42,001 bases of DNA from Entamoeba histolytica HM-1:IMSS (taxonomy: Eukaryota > Evosea > Mastigamoebida > Endamoebidae), in NCBI RefSeq assembly GCF_000208925.1, contig NW_001914988.1:3983-45983 (forward strand). The letters are read 5' to 3'. This document shows, in pieces, positions 1-9,551 of the stretch (positions are counted from its first letter, which is position 1; each line of letters begins with the position of its first letter). Below the pieces are notes generated by a model. That model ran no database searches, was not told the origin of the DNA, and was given only the letters and a program-made list of their open reading frames with translations. Made by a program: the position numbers and the translations under genes.

Positions 1-178
1 TGAATTTAATAAAAATACATGGGAAATTAATGCCATTAAAATTACTTATAATTAACTAGTATTAGAAGAATTAAATGGTTCAAAAACATCTCAAAACCCA
101 TATCCATTTCAACAAACCATAAATCTTCCAAGTTGTATTGTAAGAATTATTTGTGATATTTCACAATTAGATAATGTA

Positions 179-1954
179 ATGAATAACCTTCCAAAACAAA
201 AATTACCTAAAAATTGTTTATTAGAAGTACATAATGGTCCAATTATTACTCTATACCGTAATGATGAATGGGTTTTTGGGTTTAAAAATGAATTTATCAC
301 AATGCATATGCAAGACCTTAAACCATTTATTGAAAAAGCAAATCAATATTCAGTTGAAAATATTAGAATTATAGATTTTATTAATCCAGAAGAACCAGCT
401 GAACCATCAAATTTCTCTATTTTACTTTCTGTTAAGAAATTAATTCTTCAAGACCTTAATTGTCCAATTATTGAACTTCCAAATTCATTAGAAGAATTAA
501 CTATTACAAATTGTTCTGTTACTTCTCTTCAATTAAACCAAAGTAATTTAAAAAAAGTAATTATTGAACAATGTGCTGATCTAAAAACATTAATTATAAC
601 TTCCCCAATTATTGAATGTGAAGCGGTTTATCTTAAATCATTACAAACATTACAACTTCCTAATTCTCTTTATTCATTAAAATTAAATAATTCTTCTCTA
701 CCAATTAAATCTTTTCCACCTAATCTTCAATACCTTTCTCTTCCTTCTATTAAACAATTAAATCAATTAGAATTCCCTCAACAATTGAAAGAATTAACCA
801 TTAATTCTTGTTTTATTGTTGGTCTTCCTGCATTAAATGTTAATTCTATTATATTTTTTCAATGTACTTTTGCAAAGAAAACCTTTGTTAAAGCTAATTC
901 TATTACATTAAATGGATGTTATTTTGTTTCAAATTTAGATATTGACTGTGATTCAATTTTTATTACTGGATGTACTACTTCTACTTCTTCTCAAGTTGAT
1001 ACTCTTATTGAATACAATACACATAATGCAAAAGTTGTTCATATTTCATCATTTAATGGAATAAATAAATTAATATCACACTCATGTAAAGAATTAAAAT
1101 TAGTAAATAACTCTCAATTATCAGAAGTTGATGCTGAATGTGTTACTTCTTTACAACTCATTCATACTAATATCACTAAAACAACAATAAATAATTTAGA
1201 GTCATTCGATATTGATAATAATTCTTCTCTTCCTCAATTTTATACAAAAGGAAGAGGATCGTTACGTTTAGAAAAATGTAAATTTGATTGTAATTCACAA
1301 ATTCTTAACTCAATGATAGATATTTCATTAAATGAAGTTGATATAGAAAATATTAATATTAGTACTTGTAAAGGAGCTCGTTTTTATAATTGTCCAACAT
1401 TAAAAACTCTTTCAATAAAGGAAGCAGAAGTTGTTATTTTAGTAAATTTACCATTATTACAATCAATTTCATTACCAAAGTCTTTAAAAAATATTGTTAT
1501 TAATAATTGTCCAAATATTATTAATATTCCTTTACCTTTTACTTCTGCACTGACTGTAGATTATAATGGCTCTTTTAAAGCATCAGAGCAAATTCAAATA
1601 AGAAGAGTTAATGAAAATGAAATTACAGTTGATTCTTATTGTGTTCAATTAGAAGATATTTCAAATTCAAAAGTTATTCTTGGAAAGAATGTTCATATAA
1701 TTATTGGTGTAGGTCTTAATAATGTATCATTTATTAATCTTGAAGAAAGTAATATTCAATCTTTTGATTTAAGTATGTCAAATAATATGAGTCTTACATT
1801 CCCACAAACCCTTACATTAATTAATATTATTGGCTGTCAGTCTGTTCTTTGTACTAATATTTCATCTTGTCTTCTTGTACCTGAACGAATTAGAAAAGAT
1901 TATTCTTCAAATAAATATGAAGAAGTTCCAAAAGATAAATGTGTTATTTGTTAG
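179..1954 (+). CDS. Leucine-rich-repeat protein with C-terminal CaaX-like motif
   Basis: The 591-residue product is made of irregular leucine-rich repeats almost throughout, with the recurring pattern L-x-x-L-x-L-P-x-S-L-x-x-L-x-I-x-x-C. It has no signal peptide or membrane segment. It ends in KCVIC, a CaaX-type box (Cys, two aliphatic-like residues, X), so prenylation and membrane anchoring are inferred. LRR proteins, including BspA-like ones, form a large family in Entamoeba; this one is of unknown function. The first in-frame ATG is used, but the frame stays open and coding-like upstream to position 56, just after a possible splice acceptor (TAG at 57-59). The true 5' end may therefore be an upstream exon outside the window. 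It converges on the next gene with 77 bp between stops. Confidence 0.8.
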   Translation: MNNLPKQKLPKNCLLEVHNGPIITLYRNDEWVFGFKNEFITMHMQDLKPFIEKANQYSVENIRIIDFINPEEPAEPSNFSILLSVKKLILQDLNCPIIELPNSLEELTITNCSVTSLQLNQSNLKKVIIEQCADLKTLIITSPIIECEAVYLKSLQTLQLPNSLYSLKLNNSSLPIKSFPPNLQYLSLPSIKQLNQLEFPQQLKELTINSCFIVGLPALNVNSIIFFQCTFAKKTFVKANSITLNGCYFVSNLDIDCDSIFITGCTTSTSSQVDTLIEYNTHNAKVVHISSFNGINKLISHSCKELKLVNNSQLSEVDAECVTSLQLIHTNITKTTINNLESFDIDNNSSLPQFYTKGRGSLRLEKCKFDCNSQILNSMIDISLNEVDIENINISTCKGARFYNCPTLKTLSIKEAEVVILVNLPLLQSISLPKSLKNIVINNCPNIINIPLPFTSALTVDYNGSFKASEQIQIRRVNENEITVDSYCVQLEDISNSKVILGKNVHIIIGVGLNNVSFINLEESNIQSFDLSMSNNMSLTFPQTLTLINIIGCQSVLCTNISSCLLVPERIRKDYSSNKYEEVPKDKCVIC

Positions 1955-2031
1955 TCAAAGAAATTTCAACACTTAATTTATTAAACTATAAAACACTTTT
2001 ATTTTAAATAAAATTTAATTAAAAAAGTTTT

Positions 2032-4002
2032 TTAATTATTGGTTTCTGTAATGGTTTCACTTGTATTTTCTTCTTCATTATTATTTTCGGTTTGTACTTC
2101 AGCAAATCCAGAAGAAGTAGCTGTGGCTTGTGCATGAATTCCAAAATTGGACTCAATACTGGCTTGGTTTTGAGCTTCAGTAATATCTTCAATAGATTGT
2201 CCTTCAGCAGCTGCTTTTGCAACTACATTAGCCTCAGCAATAGCTGTCTCTGAAACTCCAGTTTTTGGAGAAGCATAGTCTTCTGTTGGTGTAACAACAG
2301 GTTGTCCAGATTGATCTACTACTGTAGAAGAAGATGGTTTTGATGAATCTGAATCTGAGTCTACTCCTAAATCTGATCCACCATTTCTGTTATTATTAAC
2401 GTTGTTAATATTAATAGATGGCATAGTGATTGATGGTATGCTACTTACACTTGAGGCTGCACTAGAAGCAGAACTTGCTGCAGCACTACCAGAATAACCT
2501 TGGATGATAATTGGTGCTTGGGTAGCTGGAGCGGTTTGAATAATTTGTGGTGAAAAAGTTTGTTGTTGTTGCTGTTGTTGTGGATAATAAGAAGGAGTAA
2601 CTGGTGTGACTGGGTTAACAGTAGGAGTAACGGGTTCAGAAGGTGTGACTGGATTAACAGTAGGAGTGACTGGGACAGTAGGAGTAACTTGTGTATATGG
2701 AACACTATAGCCACCAATATTATTGAAGACAGGATTGACATTAACACTAGAAGTACTAGTACCAACAGAGCCACTAGTACCAACAGAGCCACTAGTACCA
2801 ACAGAGCCACTAGTACCAACACTTCCAGTACTTCCTAATCCAGTAATGCTTGTGCTTATAGAAGTTCCAATGGAGGAAGTTGATGAAGAACCAGAAGAAG
2901 AACCAGTAGATAACCCAGGCTTTATATGTCCATGTTGACATTTCTTACAATGACTGTAATAGTGGGTATGAGGAGGGTTTGTGTGTTTACAACATGAACA
3001 ATTGCAACACTCTTTCCAATATCTTCTCTTCATAAGTTTATAAAACTCTCTTCTCTTTTTAGGAAGTTTAATTTTAGAAAGGTATTTCAGCAATTTCTTA
3101 TCCATAAATGATGCCCATTTCTTTTTCCAAACTTTTGATATATCCTTTCCTTTCTTAGCAAGGGCTGCCATCTTAGTTGCCATCTTAGCACCAGATTTAA
3201 AGATAATACTTTGGATAAGCTTTTTATTTTTCTTAATGAATTTTTTATCTTTAATTTTAGCTAACTCTTTAAGAACTTTCTTTGGAGCGTTTTTGGTAAC
3301 TTTAGATAACTTTTTAAGTTCAGAAATAAGTTTTCTTTCAGCCTTTTTCTTTTGAGCTTTTAATTTAGTTTTATCAATACTATTCTTTTGCTTTTCTTTT
3401 TCTAACTTTCTCTTTTCTTTTTCTGTTTTTCTTTCTTCTTTTTTAGCTACTTTTCGTGATTTTTTAGCTTCTTTTATTGCTTTTCTATTTTCTTTTTTAA
3501 TTTTTCTCTCTTCTTTCCTTATTTTACGTTCTTCTTTTTTAGCAAGGCGACTAGCTTTCTTTTGTTCTTTTATTGCTTTTCTATTCTCTTTTTCTAATTT
3601 TCTCTTTTCTTTTTGAGCTTTTCTTTGTTGTTTTAATACCTTTCTTTTCTCTTTGTAGGCTTTTCTTGTTTCTTTATTATATCTTTTTTGTGTTTTAGTA
3701 CGTCTACTATCCTTTTTAAATGTTCTAGAAACACCAACTCTAGTACGTCTAGAAGAACTTCTTGATGAGCTACGTGAAGAACTTCTTGATGAGCTACGTG
3801 ATGAAACTCTAATTCTTCTTGCCTCTTCATCATCTCCATAATCATCTTCTAATTCGTCAATATCTTCTAAGTTTTCATCATAGTCTTCATCATATTCAAA
3901 GTCTTCATCGAACACATCATCAAAATCGACATTATCGACAAAAACATCGTCTTCATATGCTAATGAAACTGTTAAGCAGAGTAACAGTAATAAGCCTTTC
4001 AT
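2032..4002 (-). CDS. Secreted Lys-rich low-complexity protein with Cys/His cluster
   Basis: The 656-residue product starts with a clear signal peptide (MKGLLLLLCLTVSLAYE) and so should enter the secretory pathway. Modules in order: an Asp/Glu-rich stretch (about 17-60); RSSS repeats (about 67-87); a very Lys/Glu/Arg-rich, probably helical region (about 94-310); a compact Cys/His cluster starting CCNCSCCKH (about 329-357) that could bind metal; GTSGSV repeats (about 394-417); a Pro/Thr/Val and Gln-rich segment; and an acidic Ser/Thr/Asn-rich tail. I recognise no family. The layout recalls secreted matrix-like or granule proteins, but that is inference. No C-terminal TM or GPI signal is visible. 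Confidence 0.78.
   Translation of the reverse strand: MKGLLLLLCLTVSLAYEDDVFVDNVDFDDVFDEDFEYDEDYDENLEDIDELEDDYGDDEEARRIRVSSRSSSRSSSRSSSRSSSRRTRVGVSRTFKKDSRRTKTQKRYNKETRKAYKEKRKVLKQQRKAQKEKRKLEKENRKAIKEQKKASRLAKKEERKIRKEERKIKKENRKAIKEAKKSRKVAKKEERKTEKEKRKLEKEKQKNSIDKTKLKAQKKKAERKLISELKKLSKVTKNAPKKVLKELAKIKDKKFIKKNKKLIQSIIFKSGAKMATKMAALAKKGKDISKVWKKKWASFMDKKLLKYLSKIKLPKKRREFYKLMKRRYWKECCNCSCCKHTNPPHTHYYSHCKKCQHGHIKPGLSTGSSSGSSSTSSIGTSISTSITGLGSTGSVGTSGSVGTSGSVGTSGSVGTSTSSVNVNPVFNNIGGYSVPYTQVTPTVPVTPTVNPVTPSEPVTPTVNPVTPVTPSYYPQQQQQQQTFSPQIIQTAPATQAPIIIQGYSGSAAASSASSAASSVSSIPSITMPSININNVNNNRNGGSDLGVDSDSDSSKPSSSTVVDQSGQPVVTPTEDYASPKTGVSETAIAEANVVAKAAAEGQSIEDITEAQNQASIESNFGIHAQATATSSGFAEVQTENNNEEENTSETITETNN
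2755..2820 (-). repeat. 18-bp tandem repeat in coding sequence
   Basis: About 3.7 copies of an 18-bp unit (plus-strand ACTAGTACCAACAGAGCC) encode the GTSGSV hexapeptide repeats of the secreted Lys-rich protein. The unit is a multiple of three, so copy-number change keeps the frame. Copies are identical, which suggests recent expansion and possible strain length variation. Confidence 0.9.
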
Positions 4003-4433
4003 TAATATTATAGTTTTTTCAGTTTCTCTTTTGTTGTTCTTGAGTTTTACTCAAATAATTGTTTCATTTTTAATAATGTTCTTTATTCCATAAATATCTC
4101 CTTTTCCCATTATTTTTCTTATATCTTTCGTCATTTAAACTCAAAAGATTTACGTTAGAACTCATTATATGAAACATTCATTATTCTTTTTTTAAAGTTC
4201 TGTATGTTAATATTCTACATAACTATTTTTACATGCATTTTTTGTTGTTTGGTAGAAATTTATTGTAATTCATTAAAATTTAATTCTTTTTCTCTTATTT
4301 GATTATTTCAGAAAATTCATAATTAAAAAACATAACTTATTGTATAATACTTTTTGTTTTGTATTTTATAATTTAAGCTATTGAAAAAAGTTTTTAAAAA
4401 ACAGGTTTGAAGATGAAATGTCATAGATACTAA
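4003..4433. other. Intergenic, AT-rich
   Basis: This is the 5' flank of the secreted protein gene up to the edge of the inverted-repeat element. I see no ORF and no clear TATTTAAA box. Confidence 0.6.
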
Positions 4434-4645
4434 ACACAAACATTAATACAAAATCAAAAAATGAATTATCGGTTATTATATGATTATGATGTTATATTTA
4501 AATATGAAATATAATAAATAATAATACACAGAATGAAGTAAGATAATAAGAAAGAATAATAACAAATGAAAATGATATAAATGATGGTGATAATAAGAAA
4601 TTAAATATAATGAAATAATCATTCAACAATAAATAAAAAATAAAG
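4434..4645 (+). repeat. Left terminal inverted repeat arm
   Basis: 212 bp matching the reverse complement of 6000-6211 at 210 positions. Homology to the distal copy at 41214-41468 continues past the arm to 4726, so the shared family sequence is longer than the inverted repeat itself. Confidence 0.92.
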
Positions 4646-5999
4646 AAAAATAAAATAAAATCAAAGAAGAAGATAAAAAGAAGAAATAAACAGAAATAAG
4701 AAAGAAAAACAATCAAAACAATAAAACAAAATGAAATAATTACAAAACAAGAATAAAACTAAATAATAAAACAAAGAAATACCGAATTTAATGAAGTATG
4801 AAATGATTCATATTCATTAAACAATGAATAAATGATAATTCTTTTAACATTTATTTATCTATTTTTATTTACACTTATTTCTATTAAGTTATTTTTACAA
4901 TTAACTTCATATTTTCTTATTTTAACTTTAATTTCTTCTCTGTTAATATTCCATGGTAGTAATCTGTTTTATCTTTATTATCACGATATTTATTCTTGTT
5001 TTCTTATTCATTTTTCTTTTCTTATTTCCTTTGCTATTTTTATTGTAAATTTTATTATTAATGAGGCATCTTCTTCTTTATGTTTTTGAATATTTTACTT
5101 TATTTGCTTTTCTATACAAAATCATAAAACATTATCCATCAATAATGATAATTTGATGTATAATTTACATTGAAAAAAAAATCTCTAAATAATAACAAAA
5201 ATATAAAGAAAATATTACAAAAGAATAATAGAAAAGAATGAAAACAAGACTTAGTTTCCTTAATAATAACTTCGTTATTATCTTTATAAATGCTGATATT
5301 TAAATATGTTATATTAATACTGATTAAATTTTACTTCTACTACTGTTATTTTGTTTAAAATAAGAACTTCTCATATAAATTTGTTTTTATTCCTAAAATA
5401 TTCCAAAATTCTTCTCACATTTATATTATAAATACCCCCTCTTTAGACATGTTGTTGTTGAATTTTTTCTCCACATCATTATTTTTATTGAATATTAAAA
5501 AAAAATTAGACAATATTGTCTTATTAATTGAAAATAAAACAATTTAATTCTTCTTAAAATACAGTGTTAAGTTAACTCTTTGAACATTCTGAATTAGTTG
5601 CTATTAGAAATAAACATTTTTTGTAATGTTATTAAGAGCTAATTCATACTAAAATATAAAATTGAAAGTTATTATCTTTTTTATTACAATTCCATTTTTT
5701 TTTCAATTTACTTATTAAATGAATAACTTGTTATTGAATTTGTTATAAACTTTTTAGTAAAAAGTAGTTAATTAAATAGTAATAGATTTATTTTATATTA
5801 TCCTTTGCTCATCAGAGACTATTTACGTATTTGTGTTTTAAGAATGATTATTCATCAGTTATTCACTTATTCTTCAGTCTTTCATTGTTGAGAAGTGTGT
5901 TTTTCTATTCTTCATTCTTTTTTTTCTTTTATTGTTTTTTCATTCTTCTTTTTATTTTATAATTTGATTTTTACTGTAATTTTCATGACTTTTATCCTA

Positions 6000-6211
6000 C
6001 TTTATTTTTTATTTATTGTTGAATGATTATTTCATTATATTTAATTTCTTATTATCACCATCAGTTATATCATTTTCATTTGTTATTATTCTTTCTTATT
6101 ATCTTACTTCATTCTGTGTATTATTATTTATTATATTTCATATTTAAATATAACATCATAATCATATAATAACCGATAATTCATTATTTGATTTTGTATT
6201 AATGTTTGTGT
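6000..6211 (-). repeat. Right terminal inverted repeat arm
   Basis: 212 bp, the reverse complement of the left arm with two substitutions. At one of the two differing sites it agrees with the distal copy near 41 kb rather than with its partner arm. Confidence 0.92.
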
Positions 6212-6356
6212 GTGTGTTTTTCTAATTTATCAACTTAACGCCAAAGAAAAAGACTAAAATAGAACATATATTAAAAAACAGAATAATTTAAAAGATAGAA
6301 CTACTTATTCATTTAAAGAGTTTAATTAACCTGAAATTAACAAAAAAGTAGTTAAA

Positions 6357-8405
6357 TTATTTAATAAAACTACTAAGTAATTTACCATATGACCTATCGT
6401 CACCAAGAACATACCAACCATCCATAATTGTGCCATTAACAATTTGTGTAAATACAGAAGCGTTTTGAGTGGTTTCAAATATAAATGTTTTATATTGTTC
6501 ATTTCTAAATTGTTTAATGGTAACAGTTCTATTAGAAATATCAGCAACAACATTACCATTTAAAGGAAATTCTTCTAAGACAGTTTTTTCTTTGGTTTTA
6601 CCTTTTCTAATTAAAATAATATCATTACATAAATATACAATAGCGTTTTTCTTTTTTGATTCTTTTAATTCAACTCTATATTCTCCAATAAGAATTCTAC
6701 CAAAAATAAAATATTCAGGTTTATCTAAAATTTCACAAAGCCTTTGTAAGTCATCTCGCATTTTAGTTCTTTCATCAACTACTTGTGAAAAGAAATGATA
6801 TTCATCATATGACTTCTTTAATAACCCAAAGTCTTTATGTACTTTTTTAGTTGCTTTTATAAGTTCATTAATAAGCATAGGATATCTCATTGTTCTTTGG
6901 ACTGGTTGAATAAGTAATTGTTCAAGTGTTCTATTATCTAACTCTTTTATTTTTAAATTATTTTCTATTAATTCAATAACACATTTATTCTTTTTAATTT
7001 CTTTCCATGTTTTTAACGAAATATTATAATCAGTAGTAAATACTAATAATGAAGTTACAAGATAAAATGATTCATTTAATCCCTCTCCAATTAATGTGTC
7101 AAATTTAAGACTGTCATATAATGCTTTAAATCTATTAGATATTTCTTCACTATTATGAAGACATCTATCAAATGCCATTGTAAATACATTTGTCACTTCA
7201 TTTTCATTTAATAATCCTTTATTAGCCATTTCTTTTAATGGTATTCTAAAATATTTATCCATCAATTTCATGTTTTTACATAAATTTTCTTCTGTTTGAA
7301 CAATTTCTTGCAGTACATTCTTTCTTTGGAGAAGATTATTTATTGAAAGTTCTCGTCTAATTAAAAACCCTCTTATAACTGATTCCATTTTAATTATATT
7401 ATCTAATCTTTTTTGATAATTGGAGTCTGATTTAAATGTAATATGTTCACAAGAATTATTTGGTGTGGAAGAAAGACTAAGTAACGATTGTTCATGTAAA
7501 TTTTGTTGAAGTTTAGGAAGATCAATAATTGCTGATTGAATTCTACTCTTTCTCCAACTTCTTTTCATTGGAGATATAATCCCATCTGTTCTTGACATTA
7601 ATCCAATTGTTTTACCTTCATCTTTAATTGATAATTGTTTTGTATTAACTGATAATTGAGTAGATTTTGTTAATGAATTATAACTTGAAGTTAAATCAGG
7701 TGAACTAAATTGGATAGATTGTGGTATTATTGAATTACTGTCTGAAGGTTTTCTTCTAAAATATCTTGAACTAGACGGTTTTATAATTTCAATTGCATCA
7801 ACTGAATTTTTTCTTGGAGACATTACTTCGCTTTCACAATTTCTTTGACTAATTTTTTCTTCTTTTTTAACTTCTACTGATTTAATTTCATTATTACTTG
7901 TTCCAAAAGACCAATTTCTTATTAATTCAATAACATGCGAATTTCTTCCTTTTAACTCTTTGCCTCTTTTTTCTATTTCTTCAAACATCTTTCTAAATGT
8001 CATTTTTTCTCCTGATCTATTTCTTGATATAATGCATTTGGCAAGTTCTTGTCCCATTCCTTTAACAATTAATCGAGTTGCTTCTAATTTATTATCAACC
8101 ATATAATAATTCATAACATTTTCTATATCAATACCAGCTCTAAGTAATGGCCCCGCTTTCATTACAATATCTTTAATATCTCCAACAACAAGAATATCAG
8201 GTTTGTCTGATAAATATTCTGTTAATAATGCAATCTCTTTCATTTCGTTTGAACTGAGATTAGCGTGTATTACTTCATTACATTCCCGTCTTTTTTCTCC
8301 AAATAATTCAAATAATATAGTTCCTCTTGACTGAGGATTATCAAGAACTTTCTTCTGAAAAGAGAACCGTTTGGTAGGGCTTTCAATGATAAATAAGCGA
8401 TTCAT
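6357..8405 (-). CDS. Rho guanine-nucleotide exchange factor (IQ-DH-PH)
   Basis: The 682-residue product carries an IQ-like motif (about 339-355, ESVIRGFLIRREL), directly followed by a Dbl-homology domain (about 362-550) with the typical opening RKNVLQEIVQTEENL and the conserved late helix containing LLIQPVQRTMRYPMLI. A C-terminal pleckstrin-homology domain follows (about 562-660). The N-terminal third is a helical region without a match I can name, followed by a Ser-rich linker. It should load Rho/Rac GTPases with GTP and so drive actin dynamics; Entamoeba has many such proteins. I use the ATG at 8405 (MNRLFIIESP) rather than the in-frame ATG 33 nt upstream, whose extra residues are a phenylalanine-rich stretch. 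This start choice is a judgement. Confidence 0.88.
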   Translation of the reverse strand: MNRLFIIESPTKRFSFQKKVLDNPQSRGTILFELFGEKRRECNEVIHANLSSNEMKEIALLTEYLSDKPDILVVGDIKDIVMKAGPLLRAGIDIENVMNYYMVDNKLEATRLIVKGMGQELAKCIISRNRSGEKMTFRKMFEEIEKRGKELKGRNSHVIELIRNWSFGTSNNEIKSVEVKKEEKISQRNCESEVMSPRKNSVDAIEIIKPSSSRYFRRKPSDSNSIIPQSIQFSSPDLTSSYNSLTKSTQLSVNTKQLSIKDEGKTIGLMSRTDGIISPMKRSWRKSRIQSAIIDLPKLQQNLHEQSLLSLSSTPNNSCEHITFKSDSNYQKRLDNIIKMESVIRGFLIRRELSINNLLQRKNVLQEIVQTEENLCKNMKLMDKYFRIPLKEMANKGLLNENEVTNVFTMAFDRCLHNSEEISNRFKALYDSLKFDTLIGEGLNESFYLVTSLLVFTTDYNISLKTWKEIKKNKCVIELIENNLKIKELDNRTLEQLLIQPVQRTMRYPMLINELIKATKKVHKDFGLLKKSYDEYHFFSQVVDERTKMRDDLQRLCEILDKPEYFIFGRILIGEYRVELKESKKKNAIVYLCNDIILIRKGKTKEKTVLEEFPLNGNVVADISNRTVTIKQFRNEQYKTFIFETTQNASVFTQIVNGTIMDGWYVLGDDRSYGKLLSSFIK

Positions 8406-8624
8406 TTGTTTACAAAACAAGAAAAACAAGAATAACAATTTGTAAGTTTCAATGGATTTTTTTTGAAATTATTTATTTTTATTTGTTTTATTTCCCTTCG
8501 ATAGAATTTGTTATTTTAATTAAAATTTAATTATATTTTTTATTATTTTCCATTTTAAACTAAAAAATTTAAAAAGTAAAACAAAATTCTATTTCTATAT
8601 TTAACACATTACGATAATCATCAA

Positions 8625-9266
8625 TTACTTAGCGATCTTCTTGGCAAGTGCAGCTTTGTAGGCAGCAATGGCATTCTTAGCCTTATGAACCTTAATTCCA
8701 GTTTTATAAGCTCTGAGAGTTGGTTTAGACATAAGTTTTTCAGCCATTTTCTTAGATGGAATTCTGATTGGTTTCTTTTCAGTAATTGGTTCAACTTTCT
8801 TTCCGAAAATATCCATAGTAAGGTCTGGATATGCAGCTTTGAAAACTTTAGCTACTTCTTCATTTCTCTTAGCAACAAGGTCTTTGTATGATTTTCTGCT
8901 TTCAGCTTTCTTAGCAAGATATGCTTCACGATCCTTATTCAAGAATAATTTGGTGATAATGACATTTGATGGTCTAATAGCGACTGGAACAGTTTGTCCA
9001 TTAGCTTTAGTCTTAGTTAACTTATCAATGTTAATGACATATTTGCTTCTTCTTACAGCAGTGACTTTACCAGCAACTTTTTGATGTCCTTTAATGATTT
9101 TGACTTCATCATCTTTATGAATTGGAATAGCAATAACGTTATACTTTTCTCTAAGTTCTTTTGAAAGTCTAGCACTCATCAAAATAGCTCGTTGACTTGC
9201 TGGAGCAGTGTAAAGGGCTTTTCTAGCTTTGCTTGGATTTGAACTGACTTTGCAATTGAATTTCAT
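8625..9266 (-). CDS. RPL26: 60S ribosomal protein uL24 (L26) with long C-terminal tail
   Basis: Residues 1 to about 120 match the eukaryotic L26/uL24 family: start MKFN, LSKELREKYN, PIHKDDEVKIIKGH (KOW motif) and VAIRPSNVIITKL. The protein sits near the exit tunnel on the large subunit. The start is the ATG of MKFN at 9266; an in-frame GTG two codons earlier is not a eukaryotic start. At 213 residues it is about 70 longer than usual L26. The extra C-terminal part is Lys/Ala-rich and ends AALAKKIAK, with no frameshift or fusion boundary. It is divergent from the ferredoxin gene, with 285 bp between the two ATGs. Confidence 0.92.
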   Translation of the reverse strand: MKFNCKVSSNPSKARKALYTAPASQRAILMSARLSKELREKYNVIAIPIHKDDEVKIIKGHQKVAGKVTAVRRSKYVINIDKLTKTKANGQTVPVAIRPSNVIITKLFLNKDREAYLAKKAESRKSYKDLVAKRNEEVAKVFKAAYPDLTMDIFGKKVEPITEKKPIRIPSKKMAEKLMSKPTLRAYKTGIKVHKAKNAIAAYKAALAKKIAK

Positions 9267-9551
9267 CGCCACTCTGTTTTAACGTATTAGTTCTTTTTCT
9301 AGTACTAGGGTAACCCTGAATTTCTCTCTTATTTTACTATTCTTCTCTAATTTCTTTTATTATTTCTTATTATTTCTCTCTTTTTCCTCTAAAATCATTT
9401 TAATTTTATTTTTGTTTTTCAATAACATAATTTCTTTTTTTTGTGTTATTATTTTTTTGGCAGAGAAAAATCTGGAAGATCAATTTTGGATGAACCACCA
9501 GATTGTTCTTGAAGTTGTCATTTGTTAATCTAGTAATAATCATTAGTTTCT
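9267..9551. promoter_or_regulatory. Shared divergent promoter region uL24/ferredoxin
   Basis: This 285-bp region separates two divergent starts and so must hold both promoters. Most of it is T-rich. A block at about 9461-9525 is less AT-rich and, read on the minus strand, is open (QLQEQSGGSSKIDLPDFSLP) but has no ATG. It could be 5' UTR or a relic exon. Confidence 0.5.

Larger units (their letters stand above)
4434..6211. mobile_element. Long terminal-inverted-repeat element, no transposase
   Basis: A 1,778-bp unit is bounded by two 212-bp inverted arms, 4434-4645 and 6000-6211, which by eye differ at only two positions. The interior (about 1.35 kb) is AT-rich and holds only short hydrophobic open frames that do not look like genes. 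The arms are strongly purine-rich on one strand. A third, partial copy of the left end lies at 41214-41468. This looks like a non-autonomous DNA-transposon or Entamoeba repetitive-element type sequence. I could not find target-site duplications just outside the arms, so the exact ends are uncertain. Confidence 0.75.

Noticed and set aside
2560..2938. Open frames on the plus strand across the secreted-protein gene
   Set aside because: They are shadows of the repeat-rich coding sequence on the minus strand; composition follows the repeats.
4832..5089. 85-codon hydrophobic open frame inside the inverted-repeat element
   Set aside because: T-rich DNA encodes Leu/Phe/Ile by default; no family pattern, no promoter, and it could not be a transposase.
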